Origin: Adiantum capillus-veneris
Lineage: Eukaryota > Streptophyta > Polypodiopsida > Polypodiales > Pteridaceae
DNA: 64,000 nt
NCBI GenBank assembly: GCA_014529385.2
Contig: CM043959.1
Coordinates: 15,090,309-15,154,308, forward strand
Direction: 5' to 3'
Numbering within the stretch: position 1 is the stretch's first letter; every line of letters starts with the position of its first letter. A model generated the notes under the pieces. It saw only the letters and a program-made list of their open reading frames with translations, made no database searches and was not told the origin of the DNA. Positions 35,459 to 47,663 of this stretch are shown in pieces. A program made the position numbers and the translations under genes.

Positions 35459-36253
35459 ATCTCAACATGGTATCAAAGCGGCAATGATCGCGCGACAATT
35501 CAATTCATGGTAACAAAACAGAGTATGCCTATGCGATTCGCATGTAAGATTCAAAATTGCTACAAATTTTATTTTTGAGGATTGATTCTTATTAAATGTA
35601 GTTGTTTTGTTAAGAAGAATACGATTAGTATTTTTTGTGGTATTTATTGCTAATTGATATGGTGAATCGTTGATTACGTTTGCTTGTTGATTTGTATTTT
35701 GACACCCTCAATTTTGTCTCAATTTTCGGGGGTCTTCTGCTCAAAATTTGGAGAAATGGAAAAAGCGGAATGGAGCAACTCAATGGTACTTTTCATCCAA
35801 AACTTGTTCCTCTCCTCACTCTCTTCGATTTGAGTCTAGGGTTTGCATCAATCGGAATTTGCAGCATAAAATTATGTTGTTTTTACTACAATCGAGCTTG
35901 ACGGAGGTTCCATCCTCGTGCGTCTTCGTGAAGCATCCGCGATCGTTTTTCTAATTTTGGTGTCAACTTTCTTGAGCAAATTTAGTGTTTTGCTATTCAT
36001 ATTGGGACCGTCAATCTTGAGTCTCACGTCGTGTCTCAACACGTCACTCTCTTTTACGGACTCTTTTATTAATAACGTCTCCTTTTTTTTGGGTGACGTC
36101 CCTCACATATTTGGACGTTTGTTGAGCATCCTTCTTGCGTTTATCATTGGCAGAACACAATCGTGATATTTCTCTTATTTTCAATTGTAGCCTTCACCAT
36201 ATATGGTGTGTAGATTTTGTGATCTTATCTTATACGTCTTCTCACAACCAGAT

Positions 36254-37060
36254 ATGGCTATGACTATTCTTGTCAATGGTTTTCCTTCTGGTCAGTGTTT
36301 TGTTCCTCCTTTCCAAGGCCAAGGATTTCCTGGTTGGAAAGAAAATATGTTGTTAATTCTTGAAGGCGATGAACTTTGATGTTTTCCTTGGAAATTGTGT
36401 ATGTCCGCCTAGTTTGTTGATACGGATCATGATAACGTGTTTATCACTGAAGGACCTGTATTTGAAGACTGACATGTTGCGTATACGGATTGGCAATGAT
36501 GTGATAAAGCATCTTGTCGGTATATTCCTTCTACTCTTACTGATTCGCTTTTGCTTGATGTGTATGAACTATCTACTTCCCACAACGTACAGAAGGACCT
36601 TATTTGCAAACTTTCAGAAGCAATCTTAATAAAAATACTTTATTTGAGAGGTTTGCTTAACAAGTTACAATATGAAGTTGGTACTGCCATGATGGGACAT
36701 ATTGAATCTTTCAAATCCATTATTAATCAACTTGCTATTGCCGGTGATCCCATTCCACAAAAACAACTGATTACACTTCTCCTTGACATGGTGAAGGACT
36801 CTTCCTATGATAACATTGTTACCATTCTTTCTATTAAAGATGGTCTCGATTTTGTCAAGAACGACGTAATCATGTTGGTCATGATACAACTATGATTTCA
36901 CAAGAGAAGACCGAGTCACAACAAATGGAACATGCTTGTTATGCTCGAAGGCGTCCATTTCAACGAGAAAACCATAGAGGTGGATGTCGCGGTATTTTTA
37001 TGTCTCATCTCAAATTTCCTAATAAGCATTGTTCTTACTGCAACAAAAATGGCCATATTG
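36254..37060 (+). pseudogene. copia gag (UBN2-like) with zinc knuckle
   Basis: Starts MAMTILVNGFPSGQC, then GQGFPGWKENMLLIL, and a clear UBN2-type stretch SLLLDVYELSTSHNV, YEVGTAMMGHIESFKSIINQ and LAIAGDPIPQKQLIT. Near 37000-37070 the CCHC knuckle reads HCSYCNKNGHIENDW, with the last Cys lost. Several stops and frameshifts occur. Confidence 0.85.
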
Positions 37061-37269
37061 AAAATGATTGATGGGTACGCCAATATGATGAAGAACACAA
37101 TATTATTACTAAACAACCACAATTATCTAGAGGTTCTTTTTCTTCTTGTGAATATTGTGGATGATCTGATCACCCCACTCATATGTGCTATAAGCGTCAA
37201 TTCGACACATTTTGTAATAGAGCATATGCTACTGAACATCGAAACAATATTATACCAGAAACAAGCTAC

Positions 37270-37460
37270 GTCCTATATTCAGCTGCTCTAGACAGAATAC
37301 TTCATGTACATGATGGATCACTTTTTATTTTTTATTCTGGTGCTACATGAAATATGACATATCAGTCTAAGTGGCTCCATAACTATCATCCACTACCAAT
37401 TCAACGTATTGTTTATCTTGCTGATGATACGACTTGTCAAGTAAAGGATATTGGAGTTAC
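37270..37460 (+). pseudogene. copia protease remnant
   Basis: The frame reads FIFYSGAT then NMTYQSKWLHNYHPLP and VYLADDTTCQVKDIG. The catalytic DSGAT has become YSGAT. Directly downstream the polyprotein jumps to RNase H, so integrase and RT are missing. Confidence 0.75.
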
Positions 37461-37499
37461 ACAAATGTAGACTGGGCAAGCTCACACTTATCTATGCGA

Positions 37500-37800
37500 T
37501 CTACTAGTGGCATTTGCTTCTCCAATAATGGTTGTCTTGTTTCTAGGATGACCAGCAAGAAACAATGATGTGTTGCAGTTTCTACGACTGAGTCTGAATT
37601 ATCGTATCACTTGCAACTCGTGAGCTGATTTGGCTTTGACAAATGCTGGTTGATATTGATCATTCTCCTCTTTCTAGAAAACCCTTGCGGTGTGATAACC
37701 AGAGTGCTATTAGTCTTGCAAAAGACTATGTTCAACATAATAAGTCAAAGCACATTACTGTGTATGTCCGGTATGAAGTACGCACCATAATAGCTGAACA
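37500..37800 (+). pseudogene. copia RNase H remnant
   Basis: Pieces NNGCLVSRMTSKKQ, CVAVSTTESEL, and CDNQSAISLAKDYVQHNKSK followed by HIT, the hallmark C-terminal RNase H segments of copia (normally LSTxEAEY and DNQSAxxLxxNPxxHxRxKHI). Confidence 0.88.
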
Positions 37801-38559
37801 ATGTCCAAGTGACCATATGATTTGCAGACACTCTTATCAAAGGCCGCAACGAGTCACGCTTCATCCTCTTGTGCTCGGAGCTTGGAGTTGCTTCGGCCTC
37901 ACTCTTTCTAGATTAGCTTATCTATGATTATGATAGCTTTGCACATATAACATTGTAATCATATAGGTACCATACACTATGGACACTCCACACTTGCACA
38001 CTGTGATCTCTTAGTCACTTGTATATTTGCTCATAGATACACAACGCACTTTCACGTTATCATCGTTGATGCATATTTTCACATTTGTATAGGGGCTTGG
38101 GTTTTTCCTTGAACTCCCCAAGGGTTTTTTCATCCAAAGATAGAGACCTTTGTTTGAGTAGGGATGTTGCAACTATATATGGCTCACTCTACTTAACTTG
38201 GTCTCACATATATATTTGTATCTTGTCTTCAATATGAATCAGTCTTTGGGAGCGTATATGGTGTGTCTCTTGTCTTGTCTCTCTCTCTTTCTCTCTACAT
38301 CTCAACACTATGGTCCCTTCTTACCGACCTGCTCCCCTTCCATCGCATGGCCCCACTCCCCTTCCATCATAGGGTCCTACGCCACTCCATTTTCCTCCAG
38401 TCACCGAGCATCGTCGACAATCCACAACTGTGCAACGCACTTCTTCTAGCAGCGCCTCAATGTTCGTCTCAGGGCATAGAGCGTCGAGAGAGGCGGATCA
38501 CACATGGATTCTGAGGGTTCTCTTGTTTTAATAGTGGGAGGGGAAGACATAGTCCCCAA

Positions 38560-39490
38560 TTTAAGCACATATTACCGTTCTAGACGCAGAGGACGAGGAT
38601 ACTGACACACTTATGTCAGATACGCATGGGCGCTACTATAGAGTAAAGTATGGTGACGAAGTGTGTTTTGGTACTGTGTAGGGGGCAGGGCATTTCGACA
38701 TCATCTTCAGATTCTTATACATTCGACGTATAAGAATTATTTTGTAAAGTTCAAAGACCAGCTGTCCGATCATGCACGCTACATCGAGGAAGCGTTGCAT
38801 GCTCGATTCCCAAATGTCTCCAATGAGCGTTTTTTGGACAATGTTTGGAGGGGTACATTAAAAAGTTTTTTGAAAAACAAGTAATCAGGCATACAACGTA
38901 CAACGCGCAGTGACCAACAAGGTCGCAAATCCGGATAGGACCTACCGTGGTCCGTAGTGACAACATGGCAGATGCAGAGTGGGAGTGGGCCATACAAGAA
39001 AAAGACGAACAAACTGCAATGGGCTCATCCTATAGACAACAGCGAGAAGCTTGGGCAAGACAAACTCACACACACTATGGTTCGGGAGGCAAAGTAGCTT
39101 GGAAGGTTAAATATGTAAGTTTTTTTCTAAATTCGGTCCTTAACTGATTAAAAAAGGTTTTAGATTATGAATTTCTCTTGTTATTGCATCTTCAAGAAAC
39201 TATCACTTTGAGTCACCCAACCAAAGAGATGGTCAAGTATCGAGAGCGTCACACAGAATTTGATACTTGGCGATGATTATTGGAGAACAATCACATCTCT
39301 CGTGAGCAATTCGACTAGCTATCAGATCTTTACAGGCGATAAGTTTAAACAAACCATATTGTATTAATTGTTTTAAGTTGTTAATTTGTTTAATTTTGTT
39401 TTGGTTAATGTAGAGTCAGGGTGATCAAACATATGAATCTATGGACAATAAAGAGGAACAGGAGAAGGATCACGAGGGCTTGGACAGATA
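38560..39490 (+). pseudogene. CACTA-type second ORF (plant transposase-like) relic
   Basis: Readable parts are LSDHARYIEEALHARFPNV, EWEWAIQEKDEQT, REAWARQTHTHYGSGGK, then after a GTAAGT donor-like site LSHPTKEMVKYRERHTEF. The layout (aromatic-rich N part, R/Q-x-H-T-x-GSGGK-like centre, E-rich end) recalls the Ptta/En/Spm accessory ORF. It could belong to the same decayed CACTA element as 31880-32690, now split by the copia insertion. Family assignment is tentative. Confidence 0.4.
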
Positions 39491-39499
39491 GATAATTTT

Positions 39500-40736
39500 T
39501 TGTAGTCCTGTTTTATAAGTGCAAATGTGGCACAAAGAACTCTATGATCACATGTATAAAAAACTCAATTAGAATTTTGATCTTATTTGTAACTTTTTTA
39601 AATTATTGATTTTTGCACTTCAATTTGTCAAGGTAATGTATTTTTTAACTCTAATGTTTTTTTTTTGTACATTTTTTCAAAAAACAATTGATGTTTTATA
39701 TGTTTTATGTAGGTGAAAAATAAAGGTGCTCATTTGGGCCATCCAATTTTGGGTGACCCAGATGGGCACTTTTATTTTTGTATAGGCGTCTGGTAGTAAT
39801 CTGGGCGGTAACAGCAGCGGCAATAGATGCGGCAATATATCCGCGCCTATTATAACAGCGGATATTGTTGTTAAACCATTGCTGCAAAAATTTCCACTTC
39901 TATTACCGCTCACATAGTTTTATATCTCCATTTCCTTGTGCTATTTGACGATAATAAAAGCGATTCTCAATCTTTCCTCTTATAGTTTGGGAAGAGATAG
40001 AGCTTTTTCCCACAATAAGAGAACTTTTTAGGGTGATAATTTCAGGGCAAACATCTAGAGAAAATCTTGACACAAGTTTGTTTCTTTGAAACCGGGAGCT
40101 CGCGTAGGAGGATTGTCATCTGCACACATGGTGATTGCCATTTTGGACCTTACGTTTTTATTGTTTATTTGATCTACAACTTTGGAGAGAGAAGCTCAAT
40201 CTATTATCAAGCTTACTCATCTCCTCCAACCACTAATTTCACTATCTTGAGTTCTTGCCTCGATCCTCAATAACATCCAAGGGGCAACTTTTACGTTTAC
40301 AATTATAGTTTCTTTGTAATTTATGTTTGAAATCTTTATGCGACACCAACATACATCCAAAGAGAGCGCATCCTTTTGAGTTTTGAGACTATTATGTGGC
40401 TTCTTTTACATCTTTTGTGTCATCAATTTTTATTTCTTTTTAATAATCTTTGAGATAGTACTGAAAGCTCAAGTATCTATAAAAAGACTCTTGTTTGAAA
40501 GTTGAGGTTATTTTCATTTGCTTTATCATTTTATGATTGGCAGGCCTCGTCATTTCATCCCTTGTTATTTTATTTTTTTTCAATCTCTTTGAATATACAT
40601 TTCTGCATGAAAGAGACCAGAGGAATTCCGGGTCGCAGGAGGCAGATGTAACGACACCCCCTTCGAGCATCAACCGTTCCTCTTTCGGCGCTCTGGTGTG
40701 CATGTGCGCGTGGTGCATGCCTAGTGGGAGATTGAT
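39500..40736. other. Upstream region of bestrophin-like gene, no gene recognised
   Basis: AT-rich with stops in all frames until about 40600, then GC content rises into the first exon. A promoter is presumably near 40500-40700 but no clear TATA/initiator can be fixed. Confidence 0.4.
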
Positions 40737-42385
40737 ATGGCTGCTGGCCGACTACTGTTGCTGAATCCAGTACTACTGAGGCCGCCTGGTCCTCCGGGGT
40801 TAGGGTTAATTTCCTTCCGCATCACGGCCACTAATTATACGTCGTCATCGTCAGCGCCGCCGATCATCACTTCCTATTCTTTTAATACTATTATTGGGAG
40901 AAAGCTCGGAGCGTCAGCAAGGGCCGGGGCAGGCGATCTGCAGGGGAAGATGTCAAATTATGATGTGAAAGTGGCGTCGTCGATGCGGTCTAATTACAAA
41001 GGCATTAAGGCGGGGGCGGAGGCGCAGCAGCAGCAGTGGGCGCAGGTGGCCTGCATGGCCGCCGCCACCGCCAAGGAGGACGACATGGTGTACAGAAAGA
41101 CGATCTACGACCACGGCGACTGGAGTAGGCATCGCAGCAACAGGCGGCACAGTCGGCACATGCTAGCCATTGCCACATCGCGTGTGGTGGCAGGGTTGCT
41201 GCCGCCCGTGCTCAAGCTCACGCTGGTGGCGTCCGCCGTGGCCCTCTACAACTTACTCAATATTATGCCTTCTCTGGGCCTACTACACGTCTCCTCGCTC
41301 CCTTTCCAGCTGGCGGCGCCCGCCCTAGCTCTGCTGCTGGTTTTTCGCACCAACGCCTCCTACGGCCGCTTCGATGAGGCACGCAAGGCCTGGGCCTCCA
41401 TTGCCTCTCGTAGTCGCGACATGGCCCGCCAGGCCGTCACCTTCTTCCGCCATCCCGCGGATGCTGCTCTGCTTCAACATCTTCTCCACCATCTCGTGCG
41501 TCCATTCGTCCTGCATCTATTTTAATAGTTTCATCGTATCATGATCTCATGGTGCTGCATGCATGTCTATTCATCGATAGCTGATCTCCGCGTCTGGCAG
41601 GTTGCCTTTGCGTATTGCGTGAAAGACCATTTAACCCGAGAGGACGATCTCCAAAAGGAGCTGAGCGAGATTGTTCAAATGGAAGAGGCGGACCTGATGG
41701 CCATCATCAATTCTCCCCACAGACCTAATTATGTCTTGCAAGCAATGACGCATATTATTCACAGTTCCCACCTTTCTGATATGCAAAAGGCTGTTCTGGT
41801 AAATATTTCAATACTATAAGATTTCTCTTGCCAAAATCAATCCACTTCATTATCCACCACCGCACCACACTTCATTACGTCCATCGATTTCGACATTCTC
41901 CGGCATAGTATAACGCTGCAATAGCTGTATCTTCAAGATTCATGAATATAGGTAACCGAATATCGTTTAATGAAGCCCGATGGTAAATATTGTGTGATGC
42001 AGGATTCGAACTTGGTGAGTTTGCAAGACAACATGAGCGGATGCGAGCGCATTTTCACCACGCCCATCCCTGTCTCTTACACCCGCCTCACCTCAAGAAT
42101 TCTGGTGATCTGGCATGTGCTTCTGCCCCTGGCACTCTGGGATCAATGCCATTGGGTTACCATTCCCGCCACATTTCTCAGCGCCGCTGCCCTTTTTTGC
42201 ATTGAAGAGGCAAGTTCGTAAGAGCGACTTTTCTAAATCACGTCACACGTACTAAGTTACTTCCAAATGACTGCAAAATTCTTTCAGGTGGGCGTATTGA
42301 TAGAGGAGCCATTCTCCATCTTGCCTCTCGCCACTATAAGCAACACCATACGCTCCAACGTCCAAACTATTCTAAATCAGCACAA

Positions 42386-42444
<59 letters not shown>

Positions 42445-42524
42445 GACACTTACACAGATCTATCCACAAATATTCATGGCTTCGCAGAGTTTGGTGAAAA
42501 GTCCAGGTTTCGAAAGAGCGACTG
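40737..42524 (+). CDS. Bestrophin-like plastid chloride channel (VCCN1-type), 4-5 exons
   Basis: Exons by homology and splice sites: 40737-41495, 41601-41798, 42003-42209 and 42288 onward. All junctions are in phase 0. Residues 1-~85 are Ser/Ala/Arg-rich, fitting a transit peptide. The bestrophin/UPF0187 domain follows: YDHGDWSRHRSNRRHSRHM, LLVFRTNASYGRFDEARKAW (exon 1), CVKDHL (exon 2), IPVSYTRLTSRILVIWHVLL and ALWDQCHWVTIPATF, then CIEE/VGVLIEEPFSILPL across intron 3. The family includes the thylakoid voltage-dependent Cl- channel that tunes proton motive force. Intron 3 has a GC donor (GAG/GCAAGT), required to keep CIEEVGVLIEEP. The 3' end is ambiguous. Reading on gives a Ser-Leu microsatellite tail with a stop at 42495-42497. 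A fourth intron at 42388-42444 (GTCTCT...CTGCAG) would give a hydrophilic tail ending at 42524. Confidence 0.88.
42388..42444. repeat. (CT)n microsatellite in the last exon/intron of the bestrophin-like gene
   Basis: About 25 CT units lie between an AAAG/GTCTCT donor-like and a CTGCAG/A acceptor-like site. It would serve as the polypyrimidine tract of a 57-nt intron, shorter than most plant introns, or be translated as Ser-Leu repeats. Confidence 0.85.
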
Positions 42525-42529
42525 AGTAA

Positions 42530-43340
42530 TTTGACGCGATGGCCGGGTCTCCTGTGTTCCAACTTTTAATTTCAACGATATTATGTCATCTCTGCAACAG
42601 TGCAAGCACTACTTGCCAGCGACTTTAAATTCAAAGCTTCCGTTTTTATTATTGCCAAAGATGAAAGGATTCTTTTATTATAGAAGCCTATCGAAACTTA
42701 TAATTAGAAAAAAGCTCACCACATGGGCTAATATTCAATGTTTAGGTGGCCCGAATAAGATTAATTTTTGTTTAAAAAGCCCTATGTTCTCAAGAAAGTA
42801 CATAAAATGAAAACATAATTACATGTAGTGACCTTTCTCTAAAAAAATTGGCATAGTTTGATTCACGTGGGTTTTATAAGGGTCTCTCTAGTTTTTTTTT
42901 GGCCGGTACTACTTGTTTCTTAGTCATTTTACGTATGAATCACTATTGGACATGCTAAGTTCCAAACGAAGGGTAGCAACAATTTTGTATCTACACTACT
43001 TATGAAGGAGATGCCACGTGTCTTCAAAAGCTACATCCGATAAGAGAGTTGGATGGAGAGCTCGCCTCGGGAGCCGGTTAAGAGAGCTCAATGGGAGCTC
43101 GCCTTGAGCGTTGCTGACCCTTCAACTTACCTTATCTTGAGATAAATGCTATAAACCAATGTTCAGTGAATTGTGCTATTGTTGCTACCCTACTATAGTA
43201 AGGTATGAGACCTCTCTCTCCCTCTATGTGTCTCCCCCCCACACACATGCTGACACATAGCTAATGTTTTGCATGTTTACTTTAAAGGTATTGCCAACGT
43301 TGCTCTAGAGCTCAAAGACGCTAGGTTCGAAGTTGCTGGC
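42530..43340. other. No gene recognised
   Basis: 3' flank of the bestrophin-like gene. AT-rich with no supported ORF, apart from a short repeated GAGCTCGCCT word near 43060-43100. Confidence 0.4.
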
Positions 43341-43347
43341 TCTCCAG

Positions 43348-43348
<1 letters not shown>

Positions 43349-43435
<87 letters not shown>

Positions 43436-43452
43436 GCGCGCGCGCGTGCGCA
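43349..43452. repeat. Compound (CT)n(CA)n(CG)n microsatellite
   Basis: Pure (CT)n changes to (CA)n at about 43403 and to (CG)n at about 43433. The three-way transition suggests stepwise slippage and point mutation at the boundary. The CG run is a Z-DNA candidate. Confidence 0.93.
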
Positions 43453-43813
43453 GGGTTGTCAACTGCAATAAGTTATGTTGTCTACAATTAGACGAGGCAC
43501 GGCCTCTCCTGCTATAGAAAGGGTTGTGATGTCGAGTATCAGCCTACAGGCGGAGAAAGAGACAGGTCTTGGGGCGACGTCAATCCGGCGGCGGGTAGAG
43601 AGCAGGGCTTGCGACTAGAAAGCATGGACGTGCAGTCATTTGCTATGCAACATTTAAGTTGAGGGCTTTAGCAATGGCGAGGTGGATGGGGTGGACGCTA
43701 CATATTGGAGGGGAAGACGATGCAGAATAGCTGCATGGCAATAGCAAAACTTTATTTCTTCTCGCAACTTCGACGTGTGCATGCTCCTGATAGCCAAGGT
43801 AAAGCTCCAGCAG

Positions 43814-44005
43814 CCAAGTCGGATGTGCAATGCAACTAATCTGCAGGTGATTGGTTGCCCTCGAGAGAAACCTCAGCCACCATCATTGAATCCTAAGCCA
43901 CCAGTGTTGAGTAGCCGAGTCGAATGTGCAGTGCGACTGACCTGCAAGTGATTGGTTGCCCTCAATAGAAACCTTAGCCACCAGTGTTGAATGCTAATTA
44001 GAGGC
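43814..44005. repeat. ~97-bp tandem duplication
   Basis: The segment 'AGCC(A/G)AGTCG(G/A)ATGTGCA ... GTGATTGGTTGCCCTC ... CAGCCACCA' occurs at about 43814-43905 and 43911-44000. A third, shorter match (GAGGCTTCAGGGCATG) occurs at 43998 and again near 44135. Confidence 0.75.
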
Positions 44006-44022
44006 TTCAGGGCATGCGCAGA

Positions 44023-44023
44023 C

Positions 44024-44100
<77 letters not shown>

Positions 44101-44152
44101 ATCAACCTCCTTAATAGATTGAGGAATGCTAACTAGAGGCTTCAGGGCATGG

Positions 44153-44245
<93 letters not shown>

Positions 44246-44490
44246 CTTCACAGAGCTTCATGCTCATGCGTCTAGCTCTTGCAATTGATATATAACAAAA
44301 GCTACTTAGAAAACAATAAGTGCTCAATAACTCATAAGAAAATATAAGTGATAGTAACTATTAGTGAGTTAGACCATGCTCATCGCTAATAGCTTGATCA
44401 CATGAGATAATGAAGATTTAAAAACAATGATAACAAATGAATTACGAAGGGTAATCTCATGAACAATGTGTGCATAGCTGTTAGTGAGGA

Positions 44491-44537
<47 letters not shown>
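44023..44537. repeat. Three (GA)n microsatellites
   Basis: Pure (GA)n at about 44023-44097, 44155-44243 and 44497-44537. The first two follow the duplicated GAGGCTTCAGGGCATG word, so their flanks were copied together. Confidence 0.93.
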
Positions 44538-44540
<3 letters not shown>

Positions 44541-44547
44541 CGAACAC

Positions 44548-45291
44548 ACTATGGCATGCACTAATCTAGCCCCTCCTAACTTGTATATGTACTAATCCTG
44601 GCAATAGAGTGCTACGATATCTACCTTATTATGATGACAAACATGCATGTATTCCTCGATATCGCATGCAGGGCTTTGTGAGATCGTACAGGTTGAGCTC
44701 TTGCCCGATCGTAGCTCACAATTGACGTGCATAATTCTGAAAGTTTTCTCCCACCTTCTTCTCCTAATCTCCTATAAGGAATTGAGTTATTGAGTTCAAT
44801 TGATTCCAGCTACACTCAGTAGATTGTGTAGTGAAACAAGCATATGTCTGGCAATGATATGCTAAATGTCTTCTAATTACCTGAGGGATATCTCTCAAAC
44901 GCACAAAATACATTACCTGTTTGCCAATCACATTAGAAGTGGCATACATTGCCAACTATCAAGTACTATGGCATGCACTAATTATCTAGCCCCTTCTACC
45001 TTATACCTATACTAATCTTGACAACAAAGTGCTACAATATCTACCCCATTATGATGACAAACAGGCATGCATTCCTTGATATCGCATGCAGGCCTTTGTG
45101 AGATTGTACAGGTTGAGCTCTTGCCCGATCGCACCTCACAATTGACCTACATAGTTTCCAAACTTTGCCCCCACCTTCTTCTCCTAATCTCCTATAAGGA
45201 ATTGAATTATTGAATCCAATTGATTCCAGCTACACTTTGTAGATTGTGTAGTAAAACAAGCACATGTCTGGCAATGACGATGCTGAATGTC
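44548..45291. repeat. ~325-bp direct duplication, copies 417 bp apart
   Basis: 44548-44870 and 44965-45291 align from ACTATGGCATGCACTAA to GTCTGGCAATGA...GCT(A/G)AATGTC, with scattered substitutions and few indels. About 95 bp of unique sequence separates them. No ORF is conserved between the copies, so it is a non-coding tandem duplication. Confidence 0.88.
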
Positions 45292-45379
45292 CAACTTTGG
45301 AACCTACTCCTCTAGGTAATTGGAACGTTAAAATTTGTGACACATGTCAACAACTCCTACATTCAACCGGCTCTAATGT

Positions 45380-45551
<172 letters not shown>

Positions 45552-45825
45552 ATTATCCCCCTCAAAGGTCAAATATAGCCCATGAGACTAAATGAAACAT
45601 GTCGCATGCTCTATGTTGAGCTGATATATGTCTCTTGATGTTTCACGCTTATGGATATGAGGGTGGCAACTAAGAGTCCATGAAATAGCCAGCAGAGAGG
45701 TATGTAAGAAGTGATGTAAGAAGTGGTTCAGAGTGAAAATGTTAGGAAAGCATGTGTGACTCATGTTCTAAGAGACCTCTAAGTTCTATGCATCTAATGA
45801 CTATCAATGACGAGTTTCTCTCTCC

Positions 45826-45960
<135 letters not shown>

Positions 45961-46169
45961 ATGCTATATGCATCTGCATGACTAAGTGTCTCTCTTTTTA
46001 GACCTATGTTGTTCCACTTCATTGTAATTTGTTTCTACTTATATTTAACCATCCATGTTGGTACCAACATACATTTTCATGATCAATTGCATTTGATTGA
46101 TGCATCTATTCTCTTTCAATGATGGATAGCCATTCTTCTGTCTCTGATGTTAAGTGATCGAAGCCATCA

Positions 46170-46751
46170 TGTCTACACCTCCAGAGCGCAATAGCGTACG
46201 AGCGGCAAAGTAGTTGGCCAGATTAGGGGGCCAATTGAATTGTGAGGGTCCTTCAAAGCATTTACAAATCATTCATGGATTTTGTGAATGCAACAAAGTT
46301 ATCCAACGAGAGTGCAAAAACTTCTTACAAAAGGTTTGCAAACAAGTTCAAGGTGAAGAAGACCACATCACCTTTCGAGAGGAGGTGATTTTAGCATTGC
46401 AGGGTCTCAAGGATGAAAATGCACGTTTAGAAATCAACCAATATGAACAATTTACATTCATGAAAAATTTCAAGCATGAGGTTGTGCAACAATTGTCTTT
46501 GTGCTTCAAAGAACACAAGGACCAGGTTGAAGCCCTAAAAGCATGTAGTAGGTTTGGGGTTTGAGATTAGCACCTTTAAAGAACACAAGGAGCAAGTTGA
46601 AGCTCGGAAAGTGCATGTAGCAGATTTAGGGTCTGAGATGAAGACCATAAAAATTGCACTTAATCGCTTGAATGCCATCGATAGCAGACTTAGTCGTGTT
46701 GTCATGCCTAACACACAGGGGGTTGTTATTGCATCCTATCCTAAAATGTAA
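46170..46751 (+). pseudogene. Coiled-coil ORF relic of unknown family
   Basis: From ATG 46170 the frame reads MSTPPERNSVRAAK, a stop, then an open stretch to 46564 rich in charged residues and likely coiled coil (HITFREEVILALQGLKDENA). A ~70-bp segment encoding FKEHKDQVEALKA is repeated in the next frame as FKEHKEQVEARKV, so a tandem duplication also shifted the frame. The second part (46554-46751) ends SEMKTIKIALNRLNA...SRVVMP. It may be a retrotransposon gag or a host gene fragment. No family is recognised. Confidence 0.35.
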
Positions 46752-46799
46752 TGTTTTTTGGACTAATGATGTAGCAAAACTTCTGCTTATCATTGTAGT

Positions 46800-46863
46800 A
46801 ATTCTCTCTCTCTCTCTCTCTCTCTCTCCCCTCCCCTCCCCCATGAACACATGCATGAAAAGC

Positions 46864-46897
<34 letters not shown>
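46800..46897. repeat. (CT)n and (GT)n microsatellites
   Basis: (CT)n at about 46803-46828 and (GT)n at about 46867-46897, 40 bp apart. Confidence 0.92.
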
Positions 46898-46898
<1 letters not shown>

Positions 46899-46899
46899 T

Positions 46900-47640
46900 T
46901 AAGAATGATTTATCGAACAATAGTTTGATTTCACAAACTATTGAACCATACAATGGGACTAGAGACCAGTCAAAATGTAAATAACCAAACCTTATGTATA
47001 CATTAGATGTAGTTAAGACTACAATTGACATTGATACTGACATATAGTATATTACATGTTATTATCAAAGAATCATATACAAGAGTTATCTATCACTAAT
47101 AAAAATAATTGAACATTGGATGATCTTCTGTTTTAATGGTGCAGTTGTCGTTGTAATTCCAAGGAAAGAATCTCTTACCTGTCACCATCCAAGAAAACAC
47201 AAGCCTGTCAGAACTGGCATTAATTGGGAAGACAGGTGTCTCGGGGGGTTCACTATATGTAAAACTACCATATCACGTGCGTTCAAGACATGTTTGTAAA
47301 ACCCCTTATCTGTGAATATTGTTAAGAATATAATGTACCCTTTTCTTTTAAAATCTGTAAGTTTTTTTCAAATTTGAAAAAAATAATGCCCTTTTGTATA
47401 TATATTTATGTTAGTTTCAAGAACTTTAAATACCCGTCTATTGAACTCACGTGATAGGTTACATTTTTATTAGGTGACCACCCTGGGACAGGTGTCAATG
47501 ACTCCCTCCCCTTGTTATCGGTGTCAAAAATTACAACAAAAACTAACAACAAAAATATTAATTTTAGAGAATGGGCCTTTTATTTACGATACTGTTTACA
47601 TCATTTAATTCCAAAAAACATCGGACAGCATCTCCTTTGT
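46900..47640. other. No gene recognised
   Basis: AT-rich and stop-rich. Lies left of a segment shared with the Penelope-like locus, so it may be decayed PLE DNA, but nothing is readable as protein. Confidence 0.35.
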
Positions 47641-47663
47641 AAATTGGATCAATTTTCAAAAGT

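Larger units (their letters stand above)
35315..38307 (+). mobile_element. Ty1/copia deletion derivative
   Basis: The right LTR (38165-38307, 143 bp) begins TGTTG and ends CAACA. The left LTR is recognisable only from 35347 to 35467 (ATGAATCAGTCTTTGGGAGC ... ACATCTCAACA); its 5' part is replaced or masked by a (GA)n run, and it has gained a long (CT)n tract. A primer binding site TGGTATCAAAGC follows at 35468, and a purine stretch GAGTAGGGA precedes the right LTR. Between them are gag, zinc knuckle, protease and RNase H relics, but no integrase core or RT, so the centre was deleted. Confidence 0.88.
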
